From Planctomycetota bacterium (GTDB taxonomy: Bacteria > Planctomycetota > Planctomycetia > Pirellulales > Pirellulaceae): a DNA stretch of 33,557 nt. Positions 6,733 through 14,593 of the stretch are shown piece after piece. The position numbers and the translations under genes are program-made. The notes under the pieces were generated by a model, which was not told where the DNA came from, ran no database searches, and was given only the letters and a program-made list of their open reading frames with translations. Each line of letters opens with the position of its first letter. Positions within the stretch are counted from its first letter, which is position 1. The stretch lies in NCBI GenBank assembly GCA_963204995.1, contig CAUJKL010001071.1, positions 1-33,557 of the forward strand, in the 5' to 3' direction.

Positions 6733-6882
6733 TTACGCAGAAACTCGCCTTGTGCAGTGCGCTAGTTCAGTCTTGCCATCGATCAGGCCGTGTCTCTCGA
6801 CGAAATGCCTGACGTTCATTCGTAACGCGGGAAAGCCGAAGTATGGGCGAGCTTTCAGATTACAAGGATCGTCCGCCGGCAA
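6733..6882 (-). pseudogene. Coding-like remnant upstream of the cluster
   Basis: In one minus-strand frame an open stretch reads with natural protein composition, for example NLKARPYFGFPALRMNVRH and FVERHGLIDGKTELA, and ends at TAA (6735-6733). The only ATG in it (6819) would leave a 28-residue peptide. I take it as the 3' piece of a decayed gene, or less likely a real small gene. It is below the track cutoff, and I do not recognise the family. Confidence 0.25.
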
Positions 6883-7033
6883 CGATCACACTCATAGCGC
6901 GCAGAATAAACGTCCCAGGTCTTCCGTGGCTGCCTTTCTCTATGGAGGAAAAGTCAGCACAGGCAAGGATCGGAAGGGCCAATGCGGTGGCAATCAACAC
7001 GCCGCTGTCGATGAATGTACGAGTCTTCGCCAG
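6860..7033 (-). pseudogene. PIN-domain (VapC-type) N-terminal fragment
   Basis: A 57-codon minus-strand frame begins LAKTRTFIDSGVLIATA, which matches the first strand and helix of PIN-domain ribonucleases such as VapC toxins, including the catalytic Asp in IDSGVLIA. The codon where the initiator should be is CTG. After about 25 residues the sequence stops resembling the family and then hits TAA. The remaining acidic residues of the active site are absent. It is therefore read as the remnant of a lost toxin gene. No intact antitoxin is next to it. Confidence 0.5.
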
Positions 7034-7095
7034 CGTGTAGCCCCAATTTACCTTTCGCCCCGATGGTCGCGAATCTCACGGTCGAGTCCGCGGCG

Positions 7096-8526
7096 TCACG
7101 CCAACAGTTCGTCGACCACGCGTGCGGGGAGGACGCCGGTTAGTCGTTGATCGAGGCCTTGGTATTTGTACGCGAACCGTTCGTGATCAAAACCGAGCAG
7201 GTGCAGGACGGTGGCGTGGAAGTCGCGGATGTGGAGCGGGTCGCGTATGATGTTGTACGAGAAGTCGTCCGTTTCTCCGTAAATCGTCCCGCCTTTTGCA
7301 CCACCCCCGGCCATCCACATGCTGAAGCAACGCGGGTGATGATCGCGGCCGTAGTTTTCCTTCGAGAGAGTGCCTTGCGTGTAAATCGTGCGACCGAATT
7401 CGCCGCCCCAGATGATCAGCGTATCGTCCAACATACCGCGCTGCTTGAGGTCTTCGAGCAACGCATAACATGGCTGATCAATGTCTTTGCATTGACTAGG
7501 CATGCGACCGGCGACATTGGAATGATGGTCCCAGTTGTTGTGATAGACTTGCACGAAGCGCACACCGCGCTCGATGAGTCGACGTGCCATCAACGCGGTA
7601 TTCGCGAAACTGCCAGGCTTCTTCGCCTCGTCTCCGTACAGGTCGAAGATATGCTGTGGCTCGCTGCTGAAATCCGTCAGCTCCGGCACGCTGGACTGCA
7701 TGCGGAAGGCCAGTTCGTATTGTTGTATCCGCGTGTGCGTTTCTGGATCGCCAAGCGTTTCGTAATTGATCTCGTTCAACTTATTGAGGCCGTCGATCGA
7801 TCGTTTGCGAATCGCATCGGGAACACCGGGCGGATTATTGATGTAGAGAATCGGATCGCCCTTGCTGCGGAACGATACGCCCGCGTACTCGCCAGGCAAA
7901 TAACCGGCGCTCCACAGTCGCGAAGAAATGGCTTGCTCCTGGTCGCGGTTGCTCGGTGTTGCCACCAGGACGACGAATGCAGGCAGATTCTCGTTCATGG
8001 TGCCCAGACCATAAGAAGCCCATGCACCAAGGCAAGGCCGACCGGTGACTTGATTACCGGTCTGCATGGCGGCGATCGCGGGCTCGTGGTTGATCGCTTC
8101 GGTGTTCAGGCTCCGCATCCAGCAGATTTCGTCGGCCTTCTTTTCCAGGTTTGGCAGCAACTCGGTGTTCATCCACAAACCACACTCACCGGCCTGGCTG
8201 AACTTGAACTTGGAGGGGGCGACGGGAAAACGCGCCTGACCGCTGGTCATCGTGGTCAGCCGCTGGCCCATCCGGATCGATTCGGGCAGCTCTTTGTCGT
8301 ACCACTCTTGCATCACCGGCTTGTAATCGAACAGGTCCATTTGTGCCGGGCCACCGACCATGTGCAGATAGATCACGCGCTTCGCTTTGGGCGCGAACTG
8401 AGGGCCGGGAGCTTTCGATTCGGATGCCGTTACGAATGATTCCCCAAGCAACGAAGCGAGTGCCGCACCGCCCAAGAGGTGTTTGCCATTGGTGAAGAAT
8501 TGACGGCGAGATTGGAGAGTGTTCAT
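7096..8526 (-). CDS. DUF1501 family protein, Tat-exported
   Basis: This 476-residue protein belongs to the DUF1501 family, common in Planctomycetes and related to the sulfatase/alkaline-phosphatase fold. The N-terminus has a twin-arginine motif (SRRQFF) and a hydrophobic stretch (LLGGAALASLLG), so export as a folded protein is expected. Family-typical segments are VIYLHMVGGPAQMDLFDYKP, NWDHHSNVAG, GGEFGRTIYTQG and GRDHHPRCFSMWMAGGGAKGG. I chose the ATG at 8526; the track TTG at 8547 lies inside a heptamer repeat. In Planctomycetes the gene is usually paired with a PSCyt1/DUF1553 gene, as here, but the pair is separated by an inserted four-helix-bundle gene. Its substrate is not established; roles in complex polysaccharide use have been suggested for such pairs. 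Confidence 0.93.
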   Translation of the reverse strand: MNTLQSRRQFFTNGKHLLGGAALASLLGESFVTASESKAPGPQFAPKAKRVIYLHMVGGPAQMDLFDYKPVMQEWYDKELPESIRMGQRLTTMTSGQARFPVAPSKFKFSQAGECGLWMNTELLPNLEKKADEICWMRSLNTEAINHEPAIAAMQTGNQVTGRPCLGAWASYGLGTMNENLPAFVVLVATPSNRDQEQAISSRLWSAGYLPGEYAGVSFRSKGDPILYINNPPGVPDAIRKRSIDGLNKLNEINYETLGDPETHTRIQQYELAFRMQSSVPELTDFSSEPQHIFDLYGDEAKKPGSFANTALMARRLIERGVRFVQVYHNNWDHHSNVAGRMPSQCKDIDQPCYALLEDLKQRGMLDDTLIIWGGEFGRTIYTQGTLSKENYGRDHHPRCFSMWMAGGGAKGGTIYGETDDFSYNIIRDPLHIRDFHATVLHLLGFDHERFAYKYQGLDQRLTGVLPARVVDELLA

Positions 8527-8535
8527 GGTTTTATG

Positions 8536-8630
8536 TTCAAGGTTCAAGGTTCAAGGTTCAAGGTTTCAGGTTTCAGGTTTCAGGTTTCAGGTTTCAGGTT
8601 TCAGGTTTCAGGTTTCAGGTTTCAGGTTTC
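8536..8630. repeat. Heptanucleotide repeat array (TTCAAGG then TTTCAGG)
   Basis: Four tandem copies of TTCAAGG are followed by nine of TTTCAGG and a partial copy, all on a strict 7-bp period. The array lies between the DUF1501 start and the end of the four-helix-bundle gene. The first units supply the last codons and the stop of that gene. The unit changes in a block, as expected from local expansion of a variant unit. Confidence 0.95.
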
Positions 8631-9032
8631 GATTATTTGGGTGATGGGTATTTTTGGCCTTTTAGGTCGGTCTTTTTTTAGATAGGAGATGAAACCGTCG
8701 ATGAGGCGATTGTTCTCGATGCAACGGTCGTGTAGCTGCTGGAATTCTTCTTGTGTGATGTAGCTTTCGTCCAAGGCAACGTAGAGTTGCGATCGCACTT
8801 CGCCGCACGAACCTTTCGCGGTTGAAAGAAACTGAATGAACTCTCTGTTGCCACCACGTTCAAAGCCCTCGGCTATATTCGAGGTGATCGAAATTGCCGT
8901 GCGTCGTATCTGATCCTTCAGTGCAAGATCCCTGGCGAACTCGCCGCGTCGCGAGAAACGATAGACAGCTTGCGTCAGCTCTCGTCCCTTCTGCCACGCT
9001 TGGATGTCCTCGAATCGTTCAATCGTAGCCAT
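8622..9032 (-). CDS. Four-helix bundle protein (S23/IVS type, related to DGR Avd fold)
   Basis: This 136-residue protein matches the four-helix-bundle family first known from 23S rRNA intervening sequences. Signature segments are FEDIQAWQKGREL near the start, then DQIRRTAISITSNIAEGFER and FIQFLSTAKGSCGEVRSQL. The family is structurally related to Avd, the accessory protein of diversity-generating retroelements. Most free-standing members have no known function. The ATG at 9032 has no clear ribosome-binding site; an upstream heptamer array sits 13 nt away. The stop codon falls within the downstream heptamer array. The gene separates the DUF1553 and DUF1501 genes, so it looks like an inserted unit. 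A link to the DGR-like segment 6 kb away is speculative. Confidence 0.92.
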   Translation of the reverse strand: MATIERFEDIQAWQKGRELTQAVYRFSRRGEFARDLALKDQIRRTAISITSNIAEGFERGGNREFIQFLSTAKGSCGEVRSQLYVALDESYITQEEFQQLHDRCIENNRLIDGFISYLKKDRPKRPKIPITQIIET

Positions 9033-9045
9033 GCAATCACATAAT

Positions 9046-9169
9046 TTTGAGATTTGAGATTTGAGATTTGAGATTTGAGATTTGAGATTTGAGATCTGAG
9101 ATCTGAGATCTGAGATCTGAGATCTGAGAATTGAGAATTGAGAATTGAGAATTGAGAATTGAGAATTGA
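9046..9169. repeat. Heptanucleotide repeat array (TTTGAGA, TCTGAGA, ATTGAGA blocks)
   Basis: Seven copies of TTTGAGA, five of TCTGAGA and five of ATTGAGA follow one another on a strict 7-bp period, with a partial last unit. Together with the array at 8536-8630 it brackets the four-helix-bundle gene. There are no unique spacers, so it is not CRISPR. Confidence 0.95.
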
Positions 9170-9177
9170 ACCTGACA

Positions 9178-12100
9178 CTACTTATTTAACGCTTCGTCCA
9201 GATTAATGACTTCGTTGCAGATCATCGTCCACGTCGCGAGTTCGGTCACATCGAGCTTATCGTCGGCCTTCGATTCACCAACGGCAATCAACGCCTTGGC
9301 TTCATCCGGTCTTGATTGGTAGTAGGCGAGAAACGCTTCCTTATCTTCCAAGATAATGGCTTGCTCTCGCTCGTTCATCGGACGACCGAGCACGTGTTGG
9401 AAAATGTAGTCGATCGTCTTGGCAGTATCACCGCTGCTCGCTTTCAACGCGTTCTCCGCGAGGTGACGAGCAGCTTCAAAGAATTGCGGATCGTTCAGTG
9501 TGACTAGTGCCTGGAGCGGTGTGTTGGTCCGCTCGCGGCGGACGGTGCATACCTCGCGGCTGGGAGCGTTGAACGCATCGAGATTGGGGGGCGGTGCCAT
9601 GCGCTTCCAGAACGTGTAGAGCGTGCGGCGGTAGAGATTCTCGCCCGTGTCCTGCACATAGTTACGCGTATCGCCGCCGGGCAGCCCGACGACGTCCCAG
9701 ATTCCTTCCGGCTGATAGGGCCTGGTGCCCGCACCGTACATCTTCGGCGACAGCAAACCGCTCACCGCCAACACCTCGTCGCGGACCATTTCGGCATCCA
9801 TCCGGAATCGAGGGCCGCGTGAGAGCAGAGTATTGCTGCGATCCTGTTCAAGCTTCTCTGGCGTCGTGATCGCGGCTTGTCGGTACGTCGCGCTGGTCAA
9901 CATGAGCTTGAACATTCGCTTCACATCCCAGCCACTTTCACGGAACTCGACCGCCAGCCAGTCGAGCAGCTCCGGATGGCTCGGCATCGTCCCCATCACA
10001 CCGAAATCTTCCGGCGTCGTGACGATGCCTTGTCCGAACACTTCGCTCCAGAACCGATTCACCGTCACACGAGCGGTCAGCGGATTGGCAGGATCGACCA
10101 GCCATTGAGCTAAGCCTAGTCGGTTGTTCGGCGCACCCTCGGGCATGGGATGCATGGCGGCGGGCGTGGCGGCGTTCACCGGCTCACCGACCTTGTCATA
10201 TTCACCACGCATGAGAATATTAGCCATCGCCGGCGAATCCTTTCGCTCTTCCTGAATGTGCGTGACCGGGCTGCGAGCGCGAATCGTTTCACGCTCCGCT
10301 TCCAGATCGACGACGGCTTTGTTCAGCACCGGATATTCCGTGTCGCGAGTGGCCAGATAGTGATCGTACAGCGCGGTCTGTTGTTCCGGCGTGCGCTGCT
10401 CCGAAGCAATGGCCAGGATCGACCGCAGCGGGGCGAGATCGGCGATCGACTGGACCTCAGTAGCGCCAATCGCGCGACCATAGACTCGTACATCTTGAAT
10501 GGCACCGCCATCGAACACTTGCGTGTCGCTGCGTTGGCCAATGCGCAGCGATGTGCTGGTCCGAATCGACGCGTCCGGCTTGAGCGTGTTGTTCTCGACC
10601 TTGAGCGGCTCTTCCTTGCCATCGACATAGATTTTGATCCCCTCCGGCTTGCCGGAACCATCATAGGTCGCGAAGACATTTTGCCACTGGCCGGGATTGA
10701 GGACGGCGTTGTTGGTCACAACTTTGAGCGCGTTGCCCGGCCAGGAATCGACGAGGTGTACCGCGAGTGAACGTCCCTGTTGCCACAGATCCCAGCCGCG
10801 ATAATCGGCCTTCTCGTCCATCCGGGCGATGATGCCGCCGCTTTTGCTATCGCTTCCCGCCTTGATCCAGGCACCGTAGCTGAAACTCTGATTTCTTTCG
10901 AAGTCGCCGAGCGCGCCCAGATCGAACGTACCGCCAAGTTTCATTACCGGGGCCGAGCCAAGTTTTCCATCGGGGGTCCAAGTGACTTCACCGGTCGACT
11001 TGAAGTTTTCAGCGCTGTTGCAGGCGTTGGCCACTTCGTTGCCGGTGCCTTCATCGAGCGGCACGTGAACGACGAGCCCTTCGATCGGCAAGGCGTCGTC
11101 GAGCGATTCAATATTCGCGGAAGCCAGCCATTTTTCGAAGTCGCCGCGCGCATTCTGTTTACGCTCGTCGCGTTTTGCCGTCGCAGCCGCGATTTCGGCG
11201 GGCAGAGCGTTCCAGCGCGGACGGTCAGCCTCCGAGGGAACTTGCAGCACGGCGCTGCGTCCATCCTTGACGTTGCCATCTTTCGCGGGCTGTGTCGTAT
11301 TGCGGAAGAAAGCGGCGAGCGAATAGTAGTCTCGTTGCGTGAACGGATCGAACTTGTGGTCGTGACACTGGCCACAGTTTGTCGTTAGCCCGAGATACAC
11401 CCAGCCGAACGTCTGCACTCGGTCGACCGCATAGTTCGCCAAGTTTTCTTCATCGATCGTGCCGCCTTCGTTGGTCGTCATGTTACAGCGTTGGAAACCA
11501 GTGGCAATTAGCTGGTCCATCGTTGGATTGGGCAGCAGGTCGCCGGCGATTTGCTCGACGGTGAATTGGTCGAAGGGCTGATTTGCATTGAAGGCGCGGA
11601 TCACCCAGTCGCGATAGGGCCACATCTCGCGATAGTTGTCGAAGTGCATGCCGTGCGTATCGGCATACCGCGCCGCATCGAGCCAGTAACGGGCGCGATG
11701 CTCGCCCCACGCCGACGTTTTCATCAGCCGGTCGATCCAGTCGGACAACGCGTCGTCTTGACGCTGGTTGAAGTCGCTTACGAAGGCGGCCACATCTTCG
11801 GGCGACGGCGGAAGGCCCGTGATGTCGAGATGCAATCTGCGAAACAGCGTGTGGGCATCGGCTGGGGGTGCCGGTGACAAGCCGTTCGCTTCCAGCTTTG
11901 CCAGCACAAATCGGTCGATGACGTTCTTGACCCACGCTTCATTCTTTACCGTCGGCGGCTCAGGTTTTCGCGGAGCGATGAACGACCAATGAGCCTGATA
12001 ATCGGCACCCGTCGCGATCCATTGCTTGAGCAACTTCTTCTGTGCATCGGTCAGTTGTTTCTTGGTCTCGGGTGGCGGCATCACGAGTTCTGGGTCGCTG

Positions 12101-12441
12101 TCGTGAATTCGCTCGATCAATGAACTTTCGTCCGGTTTGCCTGGCGTGATGGCATCGAATTCAATGGCCGCATCTCGCTGATCGAGCCGCAGATCTGCCT
12201 TACGCGCCGCGCTGTCGGCTCCGTGACAGGCGAAACAGTTCTCCGCCAGAATCGGACGAATGTCTCGGTTGTATTCCAGCGGCTGATCGGCTCGTGCGCG
12301 TGAACCAAAAAGGGCGAGTGTCGACGACATCACGAACACAGCCACAAGGGGACAAGCTCGATCAAGTCTTGAATGCAGGGTCGTTGTCAAAGGAATCGCT
12401 CCATCGGGCGAAAGGCAGGGATGGTGTGAACAGAGTCGCAT
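9178..12441 (-). CDS. PSCyt1/DUF1549-LamG-DUF1553 planctomycete cytochrome-like protein
   Basis: This 1087-residue secreted protein has the layout typical of Planctomycetes. A hydrophobic N-terminal segment (CPLVAVFVMSSTLALFG) precedes a PSCyt1 haem motif (CFACHG, Cys69 to His73), a DUF1549/PSCyt2 region (about 150-400) with a second motif (CGQCHDHKFDP), a LamG/concanavalin-like domain (about 460-660) and DUF1553 (about 800-1060, including TPLQALVTLNDPQFFEAARHL). A cell-envelope redox or polymer-binding role is usually proposed; the substrate is unknown. The ATG at 12441 gives a long region before the signal segment, and a TTG at 12390 with GGAG upstream is a plausible alternative. It is the upstream partner of the DUF1501 gene. 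Divergent transcription from the PLP enzyme leaves a shared 264-nt control region. Confidence 0.93.
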   Translation of the reverse strand: MRLCSHHPCLSPDGAIPLTTTLHSRLDRACPLVAVFVMSSTLALFGSRARADQPLEYNRDIRPILAENCFACHGADSAARKADLRLDQRDAAIEFDAITPGKPDESSLIERIHDSDPELVMPPPETKKQLTDAQKKLLKQWIATGADYQAHWSFIAPRKPEPPTVKNEAWVKNVIDRFVLAKLEANGLSPAPPADAHTLFRRLHLDITGLPPSPEDVAAFVSDFNQRQDDALSDWIDRLMKTSAWGEHRARYWLDAARYADTHGMHFDNYREMWPYRDWVIRAFNANQPFDQFTVEQIAGDLLPNPTMDQLIATGFQRCNMTTNEGGTIDEENLANYAVDRVQTFGWVYLGLTTNCGQCHDHKFDPFTQRDYYSLAAFFRNTTQPAKDGNVKDGRSAVLQVPSEADRPRWNALPAEIAAATAKRDERKQNARGDFEKWLASANIESLDDALPIEGLVVHVPLDEGTGNEVANACNSAENFKSTGEVTWTPDGKLGSAPVMKLGGTFDLGALGDFERNQSFSYGAWIKAGSDSKSGGIIARMDEKADYRGWDLWQQGRSLAVHLVDSWPGNALKVVTNNAVLNPGQWQNVFATYDGSGKPEGIKIYVDGKEEPLKVENNTLKPDASIRTSTSLRIGQRSDTQVFDGGAIQDVRVYGRAIGATEVQSIADLAPLRSILAIASEQRTPEQQTALYDHYLATRDTEYPVLNKAVVDLEAERETIRARSPVTHIQEERKDSPAMANILMRGEYDKVGEPVNAATPAAMHPMPEGAPNNRLGLAQWLVDPANPLTARVTVNRFWSEVFGQGIVTTPEDFGVMGTMPSHPELLDWLAVEFRESGWDVKRMFKLMLTSATYRQAAITTPEKLEQDRSNTLLSRGPRFRMDAEMVRDEVLAVSGLLSPKMYGAGTRPYQPEGIWDVVGLPGGDTRNYVQDTGENLYRRTLYTFWKRMAPPPNLDAFNAPSREVCTVRRERTNTPLQALVTLNDPQFFEAARHLAENALKASSGDTAKTIDYIFQHVLGRPMNEREQAIILEDKEAFLAYYQSRPDEAKALIAVGESKADDKLDVTELATWTMICNEVINLDEALNK

Positions 12442-12508
12442 GGGGTGGGCTCTAGAAGGAAATCGCCCGGCTCCATTTCAGTCGTAAACAGGTGGGGACC
12501 GCTAACTC

Positions 12509-12551
12509 GGTCAACAGGGTAGGGACGGAACGCGTTCCGCCATCGTTGACC
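12509..12551. repeat. Nested palindromes in the divergent control region
   Basis: GGTCAAC (12509-12515) and GTTGACC (12545-12551) form an inverted pair around the perfect 14-bp palindrome CGGAACGCGTTCCG (12526-12539). The two centres nearly coincide. It lies between the DUF1553 gene and the PLP enzyme gene and may be an operator or a decayed repeat. Confidence 0.6.
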
Positions 12552-12560
12552 ACCGGTTAT

Positions 12561-12624
12561 ATTGTCCACCATTCGGCCCCGATTGTCCACTATTCCTCGT
12601 GTGGACATCTCCCTATGTGGACAT
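12561..12624. promoter_or_regulatory. Cluster of four GTCCAC/GTGGAC motifs upstream of the PLP gene
   Basis: ATTGTCCACCATT and ATTGTCCACTATT are direct repeats 21 bp apart, two helical turns. They are followed by two TGTGGACATC repeats 16 bp apart in the opposite orientation. All four share the core TGTCCAC or its complement. The last ends 84 nt before the PLP gene start. A regulator-binding cluster is a reasonable guess; no regulator is identified. Confidence 0.45.
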
Positions 12625-12705
12625 CGGAGACCGAACTCCCGCCAACGTGTTACAATCAGTGCCGCAGCATGTTCCACCATTCGATGTCACGAAGGAGCGA
12701 TTGAC

Positions 12706-14496
12706 ATGACCGAGACCAACGACAGCGCGCTGGCGGCAATGCGGAACCTTTCCCCACGGCGCAATACGACGGCAGCCCATAACGTCGATCAGCTTGTGGC
12801 GGAACAACTCGGACATTTCGGGATCGATCCGGCGACCGATCACGGACGCGCGCTGGCCAGCGTTGCCCACCGATTGTACGAAGCCGGTGCCGATGCGGAA
12901 TCGCTATGGCGTTTGACGCAGCAGTCCATCGGTGGCCTCGACCGCTCCGACCGGATTGCTTACTTCAACGCCAAAAAGTTTCTCTCGTTTCAAACGGCGA
13001 AGCTGCTCGACATGCTGCAGAACCCGTTTCGTCGCAGCTATCAGTCGCTGGAGTTGAATTACCAAACACAGTCGGCCAAGGGACCGTACGCGGTGTTCGA
13101 TAATGTCACTGCAATATTTTCTGCTACGCCAGTCATCGCTCGCACCGCGACCTACGTCTACGCTTGTGCCGAATGGATCGAAGACGCCTTTCAAGGCAAA
13201 GAGTTGCTGTTGGAGATCTATTCGCGGCTGCTCAACCCAACGTCCGTGTCGCTGGCCAATTTCATCGTCGACATCGAGGCCGGTCCTTACGCCACCGAAT
13301 ACTTTGCCTGGAACTTCAACAGCGGGATGGCGGCTATCGACGGAGTCTTGTCCCATGTCCTGGGACGCGATGACGTCTTGATCAGCAGTCGCCACATCTA
13401 CGGCGGTGCTCATCAGTTGATTCACGATTGGTACGCCAAACCATCGAACCTGAGTGTCGGCGTCGAGACGTTTTCCGGGTACGGTGCGAGCGCTTTCGAA
13501 GCTTGCTGGCAACGCACTTCGCAGAAGTACGCCGATCGCTTCGCCGAGGGGCGCAAGGCGTACGTGTATATCGAGTCGCCCTGCAACCCACACGGCTACA
13601 CACTCGATGTCCCCGGGATCTGCCGCGCGGCACATGCCAACGGGCTGCGCGTGATTTTGGACGCCACGGTCGGCACGCCGTTTTTGATCCAACCACTGCA
13701 ACGTGACGATCCGGTCGAACGGCCCGATTTCGTGATCCACAGCTACACCAAGGATCTGTCCGGGACAGGTTCGACGATTGCCGGAGTGGTCATCGGCCGC
13801 AACCACGACATGTTCGTTCCCAAAGGTCAAACCTCCGGGGGCGTGGCGTGGAACGAAACGATGTTCTGGAATGTCTATTACGTGAAGGGAGCATTCCTGA
13901 ATGCCGATCAAGCCTTCGAGGTAATCCAAGGCATGCGGACCCTGGGCGTACGCATGTTGAACAAGTGCATCAATACCGAGATCCTCGCCCGCTTTTTCGA
14001 CTCGCATCCCAGCATTCGCGTGCATTGCAATGCGTTGCCTGATAACGAGAATTCGCCGCTGCGGGAGAAGCTGTTGTTTCTCGGCCTGCCGGCTCCGCTG
14101 TTCACGATCGATATCGAAGGCGTCCCGCGAGACATCTTCCAACGGTTTTTCGACTCGTTGGAGCCCACGTTCGCGCACATGATCAGCCTCGGCCAATCAA
14201 ACACGATCGTCAGTTGTCCGGCTTTGACGACGCATTCCGAGCTAGACGCAGCGGCATTAGCGGCCAGCGGGATCAGTCCGACCACGATTCGGCTCGCTAT
14301 CGGCAACGAGGATCCCAAGGACTTGATCGCGCAGTTCATCCAGTCGGCTAGACTGGCCATCGAGCCGCATGTGCCTGGGTTCTGCGACTCGTTTATGATA
14401 CCTGCGGAAATCGACAAGTTAGTCCACGATTGCTACGTCGACGGACATCGGCGCTATATCGAGTCCAAGGCCTCGATGGCCGAGTACCTCGCTTAA
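12706..14496 (+). CDS. PLP-dependent Cys/Met-metabolism-type enzyme (cystathionine gamma-synthase-like)
   Basis: This 596-residue enzyme has the fold-type I PLP layout of the cystathionine gamma-synthase/lyase group. FNSGMAAIDGVLSHVLG marks the phosphate-binding start of the large domain, YIESPCNPHGYTLDVPGI the substrate region, VILDATVGTP the Asp that pairs with the PLP ring, and SYTKDLSGTGSTIAGVVIG the Schiff-base lysine (about Lys349). It is about 200 residues longer than typical family members, because of about 200 residues before the PLP core and a longer C-terminus. I chose the ATG at 12706, preceded by AAGGAG, rather than the track start at 12562. Reactions in the family include gamma-replacement and beta- or gamma-elimination; which applies is not clear. 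It stands alone between divergent and convergent neighbours. Confidence 0.88.
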   Translation: MTETNDSALAAMRNLSPRRNTTAAHNVDQLVAEQLGHFGIDPATDHGRALASVAHRLYEAGADAESLWRLTQQSIGGLDRSDRIAYFNAKKFLSFQTAKLLDMLQNPFRRSYQSLELNYQTQSAKGPYAVFDNVTAIFSATPVIARTATYVYACAEWIEDAFQGKELLLEIYSRLLNPTSVSLANFIVDIEAGPYATEYFAWNFNSGMAAIDGVLSHVLGRDDVLISSRHIYGGAHQLIHDWYAKPSNLSVGVETFSGYGASAFEACWQRTSQKYADRFAEGRKAYVYIESPCNPHGYTLDVPGICRAAHANGLRVILDATVGTPFLIQPLQRDDPVERPDFVIHSYTKDLSGTGSTIAGVVIGRNHDMFVPKGQTSGGVAWNETMFWNVYYVKGAFLNADQAFEVIQGMRTLGVRMLNKCINTEILARFFDSHPSIRVHCNALPDNENSPLREKLLFLGLPAPLFTIDIEGVPRDIFQRFFDSLEPTFAHMISLGQSNTIVSCPALTTHSELDAAALAASGISPTTIRLAIGNEDPKDLIAQFIQSARLAIEPHVPGFCDSFMIPAEIDKLVHDCYVDGHRRYIESKASMAEYLA

Positions 14497-14521
14497 TGAC
14501 AGTAGTTCCAAGTTCGTGGCG

Positions 14522-14536
14522 GACGCTGCCAGCGTC
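14522..14536. repeat. Short palindrome between convergent genes
   Basis: GACGCTG-C-CAGCGTC forms a tight 7-bp hairpin 26 nt past the PLP enzyme stop codon and 58 nt from the end of the convergent gene. Its place between converging genes fits a bidirectional transcription stop, but no T-tract follows on either strand. Confidence 0.4.
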
Positions 14537-14593
14537 TGTCAACAAATCCCAACCGAGCGATAGCTCGCATTGGCTGCGGCCCAGCCTACTTAC

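Noticed and set aside
7147-8439. 430-residue plus-strand ORF
   Set aside because: It is antisense to the clear DUF1501 gene and has no recognisable motif.
8536-9169. The heptamer arrays as CRISPR
   Set aside because: The units are 7 bp with no unique spacers, and there are no cas genes.
12904-14196. 430-residue minus-strand ORF
   Set aside because: It is antisense to the PLP enzyme gene, which has its active-site motifs intact.
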